From Flavobacterium sp. (lineage in GTDB: Bacteria > Bacteroidota > Bacteroidia > Flavobacteriales > Flavobacteriaceae), in assembly GCA_016721735.1 (NCBI GenBank), contig JADKHM010000016.1, positions 153,158 to 217,157 on the forward strand: a stretch of DNA of 64,000 nucleotides, in the 5' to 3' direction. The position numbers were made by a program, and so were the translations under genes. Shown here piece by piece: positions 22,401 through 32,998 of this stretch. Below the pieces are notes generated by a model. The model was given only the letters and a program-made list of their open reading frames with translations. It was not told the origin of the DNA and ran no database searches. Numbering within the stretch: the first letter of the stretch is position 1; every line of letters begins with the position of its first letter.

Positions 22401-23596
22401 ACTTCCGGAAACACCTACCCAATAGTAAGTAGTACCAGCAGTAGTTGCTTGAGAACCTGTAATTCCGGCACTTCCAGCAGCCTCAACAATAGCTGTACTC
22501 TGTAAAAATAAGTATTACCAGCAGTCAAACCAGTTTGTGCTGAAGTATAAGCAGTACCAGTCGTTCCAACAGTTGTTGAAGGAACAAAAGTGGTTACCAC
22601 ACCAGTAGTAAAACCGGCATCTAATGCTCTTGTTACTAAGAATCCTGCTTCATCAGTAGAATTATCTACCCAGTTAGGCGTAGTTGTAGAAACGGTAACT
22701 GCAGTAAACGTCAAAGTTGTAGGATCTGTAGGAGCCACAGAATTTGGCGTCCACGAGTAAACCACTCTACTGCCTTGTGCAGCAGAACCCAAGTTGGCAA
22801 CCAAAGGAGCTCCAACAGGGTTAGCGCCAGCAGCAATAGTATTCACTGTAAGAGTGGCACTCGGTGTCCAAACCGGTACAGCTCCTATAGTAATACTTCC
22901 AGCTGTCGTAGCAGTGTTACTAGACGATATAAAAATAGAACGTGTTTGTGAAGACGTAGATGAGTTAAAAATCTCACCATACACAAAATCAATTTTTCCT
23001 GTGGTTTCACTCAACCATGCTTGCATATTACCCGCATTGGTCAAGTTGACGAAATTCACATAAAATTGATTCCACTCAATAATCAATTTACGATTAGGAG
23101 CGGTACCATCAACTCTAAAGCGCATACCGTTGTTAACTTCGTTATCGCCGGACATCGGAGCCAAAGTAACAGCATTAGCACCTAAGGTACTAACGTTAGA
23201 TCCAATAGCCGGGCCAGCAGCTGAGGCGTGAAACCTAAACTGTCCATTTGAGTTGGCACTAAAATGAGTGTACTTCACTCCCATAAACCAAAAATCAAAG
23301 CCGATTGGAAAAACGGCAGTGGCAACGTCATCATTCGCACCTGTCAACATCGTAGTTGCACCAGATGACAAATCATCTAAGCTTCCAGTGGTTGAAGATG
23401 AAAACGCATAGTTTACGATGCTCTGTGCGCTTGCCAGCTGACCAAAGGTCATCGACAAAAGAAGCACAAACATCACTAGCCATGATTTTCTCATGGCTTT
23501 CGAACTAGAAATAGGCGGTGAACCGACCGTATCTCCAATCCCATTTTTAAGCAAGGTATCCCTACCCGTACTTAAAGAATTGTAGTTTACATTCAT
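13488..23596 (-). CDS. Giant multidomain exported protein with C-terminal dockerin-like repeats (one frameshift)
   Basis: About 3,370 residues, read as two frames (23596-22415 and 22364-13488) joined by a one-base indel near 22,500. The N-terminus has a 35-residue extension, then a signal peptide ending Leu-Ala-Ser-Ala-Gln. A domain of about 150 residues with Gly-Phe-x-Phe starts and a Leu-Ala-Pro-Met core occurs three times (start of the protein, around 18,640 and around 16,310). Between lie Ser/Thr/Gly-rich beta-helix-like repeats and many Ig-like segments. Near the C-terminus are a GEVED-like domain (Phe-Gly-Glu-Trp-Glu-Asp-Tyr, about 14,590), MopE-like metal-binding motifs (14,090-14,390), a beta-domain, and two calcium loops of dockerin type (DxNxDxxVDxxD) spaced 30 residues apart. 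No T9SS sorting domain follows. It is presumably an adhesin or matrix protein; the substrate is unknown. Confidence 0.75.
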
Positions 23597-23713
23597 AATT
23601 AAAAAATTGGGTTAAATAAAATAAAGCTGTTAATATATAAAATAGTTAATAAAAGGTTAATACAAAAAACCCTTTAATCGTTAAAATGCACTAAAATACG
23701 ACCAAATACATAA

Positions 23714-23746
23714 AGAAGTACGCTTCAAAATCACAAAGCGTACTTC
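23714..23746 (-). terminator. Terminator after the 23781-29358 gene
   Basis: Stem GAAGTACGCTT with its complement AAGCGTACTTC and a loop of 11 bases, followed on the minus strand by TTTATG. The T tract is short. Confidence 0.65.
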
Positions 23747-23780
23747 TTCAATATGTTATATTGTTATCATCAAAATAGGT

Positions 23781-26700
23781 CTAGAAAATTATTTTCTTAT
23801 TGACGATAGCACCATCAACGGAAGTAATTTGAACCATCAAAACCTGATTAGCCAAGCCCACTTTTTGTAAAATCGCGGACTGACTATTGATATCATTTTT
23901 GGCCATCACCAAACGTCCTTGTAAATCAAAAATCTGAACTGATTTCATTTTTACTAGGGATGTTTCCACATGAATTTGCTCATTTTGCTTAAATACAACC
24001 ACACTGTTCTCGTTGAAATTCGTTGGGTTGACAGCCAAGAATCCGTTGTTGTAACGAAGCACAAAACGCGTGTCAAAAGTACCTGCTTCGGTAACAAATT
24101 GATAAGGCGCTTGTCTCAAATCATGAATCACACCCAACAAAGTATCTTCTAAATAGATGCCTACTAAGCTGTCTTCAAACAAACCATCTTGGTTGGAAAG
24201 CGCAATTTGATAGGTAGAGGCAGCAGTTGCTCTGTAACCCAACGGCACTTGATCAGTACTGTCAAAAGGAGTCGCACGACCTTGAATCATTAAATGCTTA
24301 TTGTCTTGCTCAGCAAGCGAGTAAAAGCCAATTGTGCTACCCGCTTCAATCACTTCCCCGTCAAATCCGTCTTCATAACCATGGGTCGCATTCGGAATAT
24401 AACCCACCAATAATTGTTTGAATTCTTCTACATTATTGACGTTAGTGTAGTCTAACCAAATTCTACTTTTCTCATTAGAAGGATTGAGTCTGAAGAACTG
24501 CAAATTATTTCCCGCCACACGCATATTGTTTCTAAAAGTCATATTGCCAGCAGCAGTAGCCTTTACCATAAATCCTTGTCCAGCAGAAATAAAGCCGTTA
24601 GGAGGGGCATTGTTTCCACCGGCAACAAATGTTCCCGGAGCAGTACCAGCGCCTCCCGTTCTATTGTATGCTGCATAATCAGATAACAGATACGAGCCTC
24701 CAACATATTGGGTGTTGTGCGTCCAGAAATAAAAGGTAGTTCCTACGCCAGGCGCTCCCATAACTCCAGGATTTCCGTCCATCACCAAATCTGCATCAAT
24801 AGCACTTGGATAAGGATTCCCTAAGAAATTAAGGTCGTTGGCTGCACTAGGACGGAACATAGCAACAGTATAATCTCCATTATTAGGTGTCCCAGTAAAA
24901 TTACCTTTAAAGTCTTGCAAAACAGTTTCACTAGAACCTGAACCCGTCTGAGGACCTCTTATGGCATACCCTACACCCTGAATCATCGTTGTCGTGTTAA
25001 CGGGAAACGTCCATGTGTAGGTATTAGAATCAAACTTCAGATATTTATCTGACAAAGTGAGCGGAGATACTGTTTGCAGAGTATTAGGATTTAAGGGAGA
25101 AGACCAATAGGTATAATCAAACTTACGCGTCCTAATCCATCGTTCATAAGTTGCCACACCCGTATTGGCGTTCACTGTAGTAGCAGAATTTTGCATCAAG
25201 CTAGCTGCACCCAGACCTAAAGGAAAAGTAACGTCATCCAACATCCTAAAAGTTCCACCTGGAGCTCCTCCCGCAACAAGGACTGCTCCATTAACAGTAA
25301 GCGTGACACCCGGATTTACAGTTACTGTAGCAGTATTATTTATCTTTAGTGAACATATATTTAAGTCGGCGGCAATCGTCAAAGTACCCGAAGTCACCGT
25401 CACGTTATCACTCGGTCCTGGAGGCCCAGGATTCCAAACACCATTCCAAGTAACCGTCGGATAGGAAACTACAACCGCATTAGAATATAAGGTTGGACAA
25501 CCCACAATCATCGCTCTAAAATAAGTAGTTACTGATAAACCGGTAACATCGGCTGGAGTCAAAACAGCTTTCCCTGCAGACCCTGGAACAGTCGTCGCCA
25601 AAGTAAAGGCTGGGTTATCTGCCATTTGCCAACCCGAGATAGTACCCAAAACAGCAGGTACATAACCCGTCAAGGTAATATTGCTAGACAGCGTCGTATC
25701 GCCACAAGAGATTACTTGATCTCCAGTAGCTGTTCCAGCTTTGGTCACAATAAGATTTAATACACTTGAGGTATCACAAAACGGCGCTGACAAAGCAGTA
25801 GCAGTGGCCGTGTAGGAGGCATCATTGTTCAACTTAGCGTAAACGACAGGCTCTGCCGTTCCAGTATAAGCTATGGTTCCCCCAGCATCTAAAAATAAAC
25901 CTGTAGTGGGCGCCCAAGTTAAATTGGCAGGCGCGGTTCCAGTAATCTTAATGTTATCCACACACCAATACCAAGCAAAAGGTGCATTGATATATTTGAA
26001 CTTGATGCGGACATTGCTTCCTCCTGTTGTTAGTGCATAACCAGCTGCATAAGTAGATAAATCAATAATTTCGTTAATAAAGGCACTATCAAGTCCACGA
26101 CTAGAATCATAACTTATTACGGTTGTCCAGACTTCACCGTTATTAATCACGGCATCTGAATCGTCTGTGATCTGAACTTCTGCAGTTCCTCCTAAATCAA
26201 GATAACGTTGCCAAAAACTTAAGCTAATATTGGTATATCCCACCAGTGAAAAAGCAGGAGTCACCAACTCGGTATTGGTTGTCCCTCCAGATCCTTGCAA
26301 ATCACTATTCGACATAATAAATTGACTGGCATCATTACTCGTTACGATGAAACTGCGGTTAGGAACAAGATGCGGACTTGTACGCAGTGTCCAGTCTGCA
26401 CCTGGAACTCCTAAAAACCCTCCTGTAACAGTTCCTCCCGTCGAATTATTAAAAGCAGTCCAAGGACCATAAGGAACTACTCCCGGTGGAATTAGATTTT
26501 GGACGCGCGTAAAAATATCCGAACTGTTAAAATTTTCTTCAAATATGACAGCACCACTCACAATCCCTCCGGTTGAAGTTAAGGCTTGAGGTATATTTTC
26601 ACAAACAGTAAGAGTCGTAGGCGTGAATACAATTGGCGATGGCACATCATTTACTGTAACGGTGTAAGTTACCGTGTTGCTGTAAAAAGGTGCAAAAGCT

Positions 26701-29358
26701 TGCGTAGCGGTTAAGGTAAACACATTAATTCCCGGATTGGTCGGACTAAAAGTATAACCTCCGGTCGGTGTACCCGACACACCAGTTGCAGGATTCCACA
26801 CAAAATTATCATAGCGCAAAGCAGGAACCCCGCTGTGTGCATCAAAATTTAAAGTTACCAATGGCGACGTTCCTCCATTACAGAACGAAGTCGAACTGGA
26901 AGAAAGCGTCAGTGGTGGTGGCGGTGCCGTCACGAAAACCGTGTAATCTTCAAATGTCCCAAATGGTCCCGCAGCATAACACGGACCTTGGTTTGCCCCA
27001 GTACCGGACAAATCATTGATATCAGCTCCTCCTATACGCATACGGTGCGGACCAGCCGTATTGGCCACGCCAGGCACACTAACCGGAACTATAAAGTTCA
27101 AGTTTAAAGTAGTAGGATTGGCGCTCAATGAAACACCACTGGCGACCAATTCGGCGCTACCTATATTATTATCAAACACACCATCATTATTCCAATCAAT
27201 CCAAATTCTGGTATTATAGGTAAAACCTGTTCGGTAAGTAATCGCAATAGGAACATTTTGGGTTTGAGCAATATTAGTACTAAAGGCTGTATAATTTCCA
27301 AAAAAACCGGGCTCCGACCCTGTGGTATTATTGATAGATCCGAAAGTTACATTAGTAATTCCTTGACCGTCGGTACTAGTTGGCGCTGGCGTACAAGGCG
27401 CTGGCGGCGGCGGCAATGTTAAAAATGAAGTAAGAGTAGACCATGCACTATACTCTCCACCACAATTAGAGCGTACCCATACTCTATAGGTAGTAGAAGC
27501 CAATAATCCGGTAAAGGTTGTTACAGTTCCTAAATTTGCACCAGCAATGGCGGAAGTCGAAATAGGCGGCGTAGCACTAGTTGAAATAATATATTCATAG
27601 CCTGCAGAAGGCGCCGAAGCCGGAGCAGTCCAACTGACAACGGCAGAATTATATGTAATCGAACCACTAGTTAAACCCGTTGGCGGAGAACAAGTCGGCG
27701 TATTCAAAGAAATATCATCAATCTGCAAATAGCCATTCAGAAAAGCTGCAGTACCTCTAAACCCTAGATAAAAGGAACCCGTTGCGGCGGCAACAAAGTG
27801 AAAGGTAAAGGTGTTCGGCGTCGTCTTGATATTCTGATGATCTGCTAACAGTGTGCCGGCAGCCACCCCTGCGGCGTCGGCAGTCAAACTAGTAGATACG
27901 CGCAATCGCTGACTATAAGAAGCCGCTTCACGAGAACCACCATATTTATAAGACACACGATAGGTCGTTCCAGCCGTGAGTGAAATGAGACGCGAAAAGA
28001 AATACGTATCCGCAGCTGCAGAACTACCAGTAATTAGATTTTTATTGGCAAAACCACCGATAATTAACCGGAGTTCCTGCTGGAAAACGGATGACGGCAC
28101 GCTGCATCTCTAGTTCTCATATTGCACCGGTCGTAGCAACAACAGTAGTGCAATTGGGTATGAGAGGTGCCGACCACACCTTCAAAGTTTTCAACGTAAG
28201 GAAAAACTGGAGTAGAACAAAGTGGCGTAAGTACACCGTTAATATTTCGGGTCCACGCATGACAACTCGATTTCACATAAAAAGTATAAGGTATCCCTGG
28301 CAACAAACCAGTAACGCTATCATTAGTTAGCGCTGTGCTTCCCGAGGCAAACAATCCTGCTGCCCCACTTCCTGGCAAACCACTACTACGAACCTCCCAC
28401 ATATAATTCACAAAACCAGCAGTAAGAAAGCGGGGAGCGGTCCAACTAAAATTAACCGTCGTATTATCTACCTGCAAATTGGTGACTAAAGCAGTCGGAT
28501 TAAAACAAGAGGTGTCCACGTAACTGAGTATTTGCTGCGGGACCACCGCCTACTATGTTGTTAAGCGCAATATTTGCACTGTTAGGTAACACCAGCACTA
28601 GCACCGCTCCACGGAGCAATCCTATTGCTAAAATCAGCATTGGTCAATCCTCTTAAACCTACTTGACCTGATGTGGAAGTTGCCGAAGCGGTAGCCCATG
28701 ATTTATATTGAATTTCAATTCTCATATTGGATTCATACAATCTAATTTGAAAATTAATAAAACCATCTAAATTGGTAGTCCCAAGATTTCTACGTTTCAT
28801 ATTTTTATACTCCACTGTAAAAACTTGACTGCACCAAGAGACCTGTCGGTCAAATATTTAATATCTGCACCATCGTGCGAAATAGGCACCAGCTCAAACC
28901 ATTTGAGGCGTTTCCTACCAAATTAAAGCCAAATCCAGAAATAGCACCATTATAAGCGGCAGCTGCCTAATAGGGTCGTAACTCCTGGAAAAGTAGCCCC
29001 AAAAGAAATATAACCATTATCCCTGATATTAACCGTGCTATAAAGCGCATTGTTGAAAGCAAAATTAAAACCAATCGGAACGTTAGGCAGATTAAAGCTG
29101 AAGAGCCCCAAAACTCGCCACAGGCGCTAAAGCCATAGGCCGCAGCAAATGGCATCGAAGTCCCACCGACCATATCAACATAAGCTGCTCCGATAGTTTG
29201 TGAAACAAAATTTAATAATCAAGCGTTAACGAACCCTGTGCGTGAAGAGAACCATTGCTAAAAATCAAAAATGAAACAAAAAACAAAAATCTAAAATAAT
29301 TGTTTTTCGTTTTTGGCATTTTGTTTGAAGCACAGTTTAAAAGTAAATTTCTTTTCAT
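23781..29358 (-). CDS. T9SS surface protein with FN3 and GEVED-like domains (several frameshifts at 5' end)
   Basis: About 1,860 codons. The start at 29358 begins MKRNLLLN and has a signal peptide ending His-Ala-Gln. From there to about 28,050 the frame breaks at least four times, but the pieces join into one protein, so indel errors are likely. Recognisable parts are an N-terminal beta-domain like those in the giant protein upstream in coordinates, fibronectin type III-like segments (about residues 556-643), a GEVED-like domain (about 709-809), and a module of about 450 residues starting Tyr-Trp-Ser-Ser-Pro and ending in a T9SS type A sorting domain (Phe-Asp-Leu-Gln-Gly-Arg ... Asn-Lys-Lys-Ile-Ile-Phe). 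It is exported and surface-attached; the ligand is unknown. The last module is shared with the proteins at 32999 and 37471. Confidence 0.75.
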
Positions 29359-30430
29359 AATCATTTTTTTAAGTTGGAGCGGTTATTATTTTTTCTTTTC
29401 CAATGAACTAGACTTGCAGGTTTAAATTTAGGTTAAGTTTTTGGAAATAAATTTAGAAGAAATTGACTGCTTCTCAAAATTAAAAATCTTAAAATTGTCG
29501 ATCCAACGTCAAAATGCTATAAAAAATCGACGAAATACATTCTATCGACAAAAACAGACTAAATATACTTACAAATTTCTACTATTTTGCAAAAAAAATG
29601 GAAGAATCAGGAGCATTTCTCACTATATTTTGCTAAATCCTAACAGATTTACACTAAAAAAAAGAAAATCAAGCAGATTTACTAAAAAATCATTTTGAAT
29701 TTTTGCTGTTTAAAAATAACGACGGTGAGAAAATCAGAAAGGAAAGTGCATCGACTGCAAAGTCCAAGATCGACTGGTTTATAAACCGTCACTACTAAAT
29801 TTCAGACTCAACCCATCAATCAAATCTTGTTTCCGTCACTGATTGATGCAAAAAAGTGTTGATTCAATTAAAATTCTACACAACAAACTGTTTAGGCATT
29901 ATTACAAATAAATAAGCAAAAAAACACAATCCATATCACCTGTATATTACCACAACACGCATGATAAAATGCGCTGAAAATCAATACCGTCCGCGTCACA
30001 AACAAACACCACCAATAGCTCGCGAAAAACGAAAAACACCAGCAAACCATGAACTATGATTTGAGTGTATAAATAAGTAGCAGCAATCAATAAACTACTC
30101 GACAATAACAGCTTACGACTACCAACCAAAAAAGTCAAAAGTTATACCTATTTATAGGTAGCAATTGCACAAGGGTAAATTATTGGTAAAATCTGCACTA
30201 CCTAAGGCAAAAGAAAGAAATTCGCAAAACAAACTTCCTTTTACAATAATTATGTTTAATATTCTTATTAAAAGCTTAATCAAAAAAATCCTGAGTTTTA
30301 CATATAGCTTTGCGCCTCTGCGTCTTTGCAAGGATTCAGATCGCGCCCAAAGCTGCTGCCCGACTAGAGCGCAGCGATTGGCGAAAGCAAAACATTCGCG
30401 TGGCAAAACTAAAACAACCCACTCCTATAT
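29359..30430. other. Gene-free region
   Basis: About 1.07 kb with no convincing gene. Short frames on both strands have skewed, low-complexity products. A 9-bp perfect inverted repeat (CATCAATCA at 29814-29822, complement at 29840-29848) has no T tract and is unexplained. The stretch at 30309-30331 carries the same TTTGCGCCT-type repeat as at 10118. Confidence 0.5.
30309..30331. repeat. Second copy of the TTTGCGCCT-type intergenic repeat
   Basis: CTTTGCGCCTCTGCGTCTT followed by TGCAAGG. In one frame it reads Ala-Pro-Leu-Arg-Leu-Cys, a peptide often seen in spurious hypothetical proteins built on this repeat. Confidence 0.4.
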
Positions 30431-30437
30431 ACAGAAA

Positions 30438-30466
30438 AAACCTCCTAATAAATTAGGAGGCCTCTC
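30438..30466 (-). terminator. Terminator after first small secreted protein gene
   Basis: CCTCCTAAT and its complement ATTAGGAGG form a perfect 9-bp stem with a tiny loop, followed on the minus strand by six T residues. Confidence 0.85.
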
Positions 30467-30495
30467 TCGAGTTAACCAATAATACTCAATAAAAA

Positions 30496-30816
30496 CTAAG
30501 CGATATTTGAAGCGTATTGAGACGCTTTTTTTCAAAAACGTTTTGATCAACAAACGGTTAGGGCAATTCCGTTTGTCATCATTTGTTTTCTCGTATTTGA
30601 TTCTTTAGTGATGTTTTCGTTTGTTGTTTGTTTTGTTCCCATAAACCAAGAAACCATATTCATTGAAGAATTAGATTCTACTGTAGTAGTTGAAGCAGCA
30701 ACAGTAGCAGGAACTTCGATTGTGTTTTGTGCAAACCCAGCAGTAGACAACAACATCATTACTAAAACGATCATCATTTTGATTGTGTTTGAAGTAGTGT
30801 TTGCTGTTGTGTTCAT
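30496..30816 (-). CDS. Small secreted protein, copy 1 (two compensating indels)
   Basis: About 106 residues, start MNTTANTT at 30816. A signal peptide ends Ala-Gly-Phe-Ala-Gln, leaving a mature peptide of about 75 residues. It is closely similar to the protein at 42764-43081. Compared with that copy it lacks one C near 30,558 and has one extra A near 30,530. Correcting both restores the shared basic C-terminal helix (Asn-Arg-Leu-Leu-Ile-Lys ... Ser-Asn-Ile-Ala). The compensation indicates sequence error, not decay. The gene has its own promoter and terminator. No family is recognised. A middle motif, Met-Val-Ser-Trp-Phe-Met-Gly-Thr-Lys-Gln, is identical in both copies. Confidence 0.7.
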
Positions 30817-30843
30817 ATGATGTGTTACTTTGTTTGTACATGA

Positions 30844-30882
30844 CAAATCTATGGCAACCTCACAGCCAACTGAAATAATTTC
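30844..30882 (-). promoter_or_regulatory. Promoter and palindromic operator candidate, copy 1
   Basis: On the minus strand the -7 element TAGATTTG lies at 30844-30851. Twenty bases upstream is the palindrome GAAATTATTTC (30872-30882), overlapping the expected -33 position. The whole arrangement is conserved at 43112-43150. Confidence 0.55.
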
Positions 30883-31469
30883 GGTAACTAACCTCAAAAC
30901 TCGTTCAACTTACCAAAAAGCAAAATTCGATGCATTTCAGCTAAAAAAGATGCATTTAACGGGCAACTTCAAAGGTCAAAATGGAAAAAAAATAGACACG
31001 CAAAGAAATAACACTGAATTGCAATCTTTTCTGCCAAAAACAAAATCAAAAGGAAAAATCCTCATTCAATTCTTACCTATATATAATAAGGTATAAATAA
31101 TAGTCACAGCTCAGTAAAATATACCGCCTTTGTGCAATGCAACACGACAAGCAAAGGCAACCCACGATGGCAAGGATTTATAATACGTGGCTACAGTATG
31201 CCTAGCGCGCAAAGTTGCCTACTTTAATCTTTGACAAAAAATCAGAATTGACTGTTGGCAATGCAATTAAAAGGAAAAGGCAGATACTGAACCAATGAAG
31301 ACAGAACGCGACGTGCGCTCAAGAACTCTTCAAACTAGCGCCTGAGTAGAGCGTAATCCGAATCCCAGCTATAATAAAATTTCAAGATTAATGATTATTG
31401 TCATATCACAGCAACTATATACCACCTACCTTTATGAGGTAATAGTGCATCATTATAAAAGTTTTTAAG

Positions 31470-31681
31470 ATGAAAAGTAATATGGGTTCAGTAGACAGGA
31501 TTATTAGAGTAGTAATCGCCGCAATTATTGTGGTCTTTATTATAAAGGAGCAATTACAGGTACCTTAGGCGTCGTACTGCTTTTACTTGCAGTTGTATTT
31601 GCATTAACCAGTACCTTGGGCATTTGTCCACTCTACGTGCTTTTTGGGATTACCTCCTGTCCTATAAAAGAAAAAAAATAA
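31470..31681 (+). CDS. DUF2892-type small membrane protein (one frameshift)
   Basis: The frame starts MKSNMGSVDR and breaks near 31,545, where one base is missing before TATAAAGGAG. Joined, it gives about 70 residues: Met-Gly-Ser-Val-Asp-Arg-Ile-Ile-Arg, two membrane segments, and Gly-Ile-Cys-Pro-Leu-Tyr before a short basic tail. That is the standard pattern of DUF2892 (YgaP-like) inner-membrane proteins, which are about 65-70 residues long. Function is unknown; relatives are sometimes fused to rhodanese domains. The stop at 31681 lies just before the ATG of the next plus-strand gene. Confidence 0.7.
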
Positions 31682-31685
31682 GATC

Positions 31686-32833
31686 ATGAAAAAAACTAAC
31701 GCAAACAAAACGAACAGCAATGGTATTGATTTTCACAAATGGTATTCTAATCTGGCGTAATGTATTTGAATCGACTTTTGAGGGCAGTTACACAAGAAAA
31801 ATTCTGGTAGATAACACCGACAACATCTATGTCCTAGGCTTAGGAATGGGAAGTAATGGTTTGGTGACACGAGTAAAAAAGTTTGACACAAGTGGTGTTC
31901 CTATCTGGACGTTTTATGATAGCAATGGCATAGGTGCGCCTATAAATGTAAGTTGACCCCAGACAACGCCTTATTGGTTGTGGGAAGAGGAATTACAGGG
32001 ATTGTGAATGGCTATCTAAAAATTAGTGCAGCGGGAAATCTAATTTGGAATAAACCAGGAATATCGAGTCCAACCATTGGTGATGCTGCGGGAGATTCAT
32101 TAGGAAATACCTACATCATCAATGGCGAAAATACAGTTTCTAATGCTGGAAGTATTCTCGAAAAATATGATCCAAGTGGCATTCTTATTTGGACAAATAC
32201 CAACGCAATGGCGGGCAGTAAAGTGGAAATAGGTTCTGACGATAACCCAATAATTAGCGGCTTCCCCAATGCAGGAACCGCAGGAGCAGCTTTCATGAAA
32301 TATGACTCTAGCGGTTCGGTAGTATGGCAAAATTTGAATGCTGATGGTGCCGAAGTATTATTGCTTCACAGTCAATTAATACTAGACAATCAAAACAATG
32401 CGTATTTGTCGGCGGGCAATCTCTTTAATATGGCGGTTTGCAAGATAAATGGGGACGGCAGTTATGGCTGGGTTGGACTAGTTTCCGGGAGTAATTCTGC
32501 CAAATCCTTTGCGCTGGATGCCAATAACGCGGCTTACCTTATTGGAACTACCACGGCAAAACTAGCAGAAACTGCCTGGAAATAAACACACCTTCAAAAC
32601 CAATTTTATAGTAAACCCAAACCCTTTCGAGAATTATTTTCCAATTAAAATGCAAGAGAATCACGGAGAGAAAAAGTCATTATATTTTCAATTACTGGCA
32701 CAAAAGTATATGAAAGTACTTTTTGGGGAGAAACGGAAAATATCGATGATTTAAAAATTGAAAGTGGTCTGTATCTGTTAACAGTAACAGACCAAAATGG
32801 CATGGTATCAAAACAAAAATAGTTAGAAAATAA
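31686..32833 (+). pseudogene. T9SS beta-propeller-like protein, frame broken in several places
   Basis: Joined pieces: a short N-terminal frame from 31686, 31720-31956, 31953-32585, then a T9SS type A sorting domain that reads through 32,610-32,833 after at least three indel corrections. The body has repeats of the form Lys-Tyr/Phe-Asp-x-Ser-Gly-x-x-x-Trp alternating with Asp-Asn/Gly-Asn-x-Tyr, a pattern of SBBP or delta-60-type beta-propeller blades. The sorting domain shows Asn-Pro-Asn-Pro-Phe, then Val-Tyr-Glu-Ser-Thr, then Ile-Val-Arg-Lys at the end. About 380 residues if intact. It lacks a visible signal peptide, so the N-terminus may also be lost. It may be a true pseudogene or a gene in a badly sequenced stretch; the DUF2892 gene next to it is hit too. 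Confidence 0.6.
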
Positions 32834-32867
32834 ATCATAATTACGGATTTACAACCCGATAGCATGA

Positions 32868-32895
32868 ATCTGCACCCGAGCGCAGTCGAGGGCTT
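32868..32895. repeat. Intergenic palindromic repeat of the CTCGACTGCGCTCGGG type
   Basis: The plus strand reads ACCCGAGCGCAGTCGAGGG, an imperfect palindrome. The TCGACTGCGCTC core is, from memory, a frequent intergenic element in Flavobacteriia. It lies between two convergent genes. Confidence 0.45.
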
Positions 32896-32942
32896 TTCGC
32901 TTAGTCACCACGCTAATGGGGGTATCAATAGTTTACAAACAA

Positions 32943-32970
32943 AAAGCCCTTTCGTTTCCAAAAGGGCTTT
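32943..32970 (-). terminator. Terminator between convergent genes
   Basis: AAAGCCCTTT with its complement AAAGGGCTTT around CGTTTCCA, flanked by A/T runs. It serves the minus-strand gene at 32999 and possibly the plus-strand gene ending at 32833. Confidence 0.8.
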
Positions 32971-32998
32971 GTTTCTATTAAACACTATATCTCACCAT

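Noticed and set aside
22480..22510. Phase variation of the giant surface protein through a T run
   Set aside because: The T run is only five bases, too short for efficient slippage, and the window has many error-type indels. It would be worth revisiting only if clean reads keep the frameshift.
29441..29698. 85-codon plus-strand frame in the gene-free region
   Set aside because: Very high Lys, Ile and Phe, typical of random AT-rich DNA; no signal peptide, family motif or promoter.
29947..30138. Hydrophobic 63-codon minus-strand frame
   Set aside because: Could be a membrane-protein remnant, but there is no family pattern and no continuation on either side after allowing indels.
30165..30482. 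105-codon plus-strand frame
   Set aside because: It runs through the intergenic TTTGCGCCT repeat (Ala-Pro-Leu-Arg-Leu-Cys) and a terminator, and has no coherent protein pattern.
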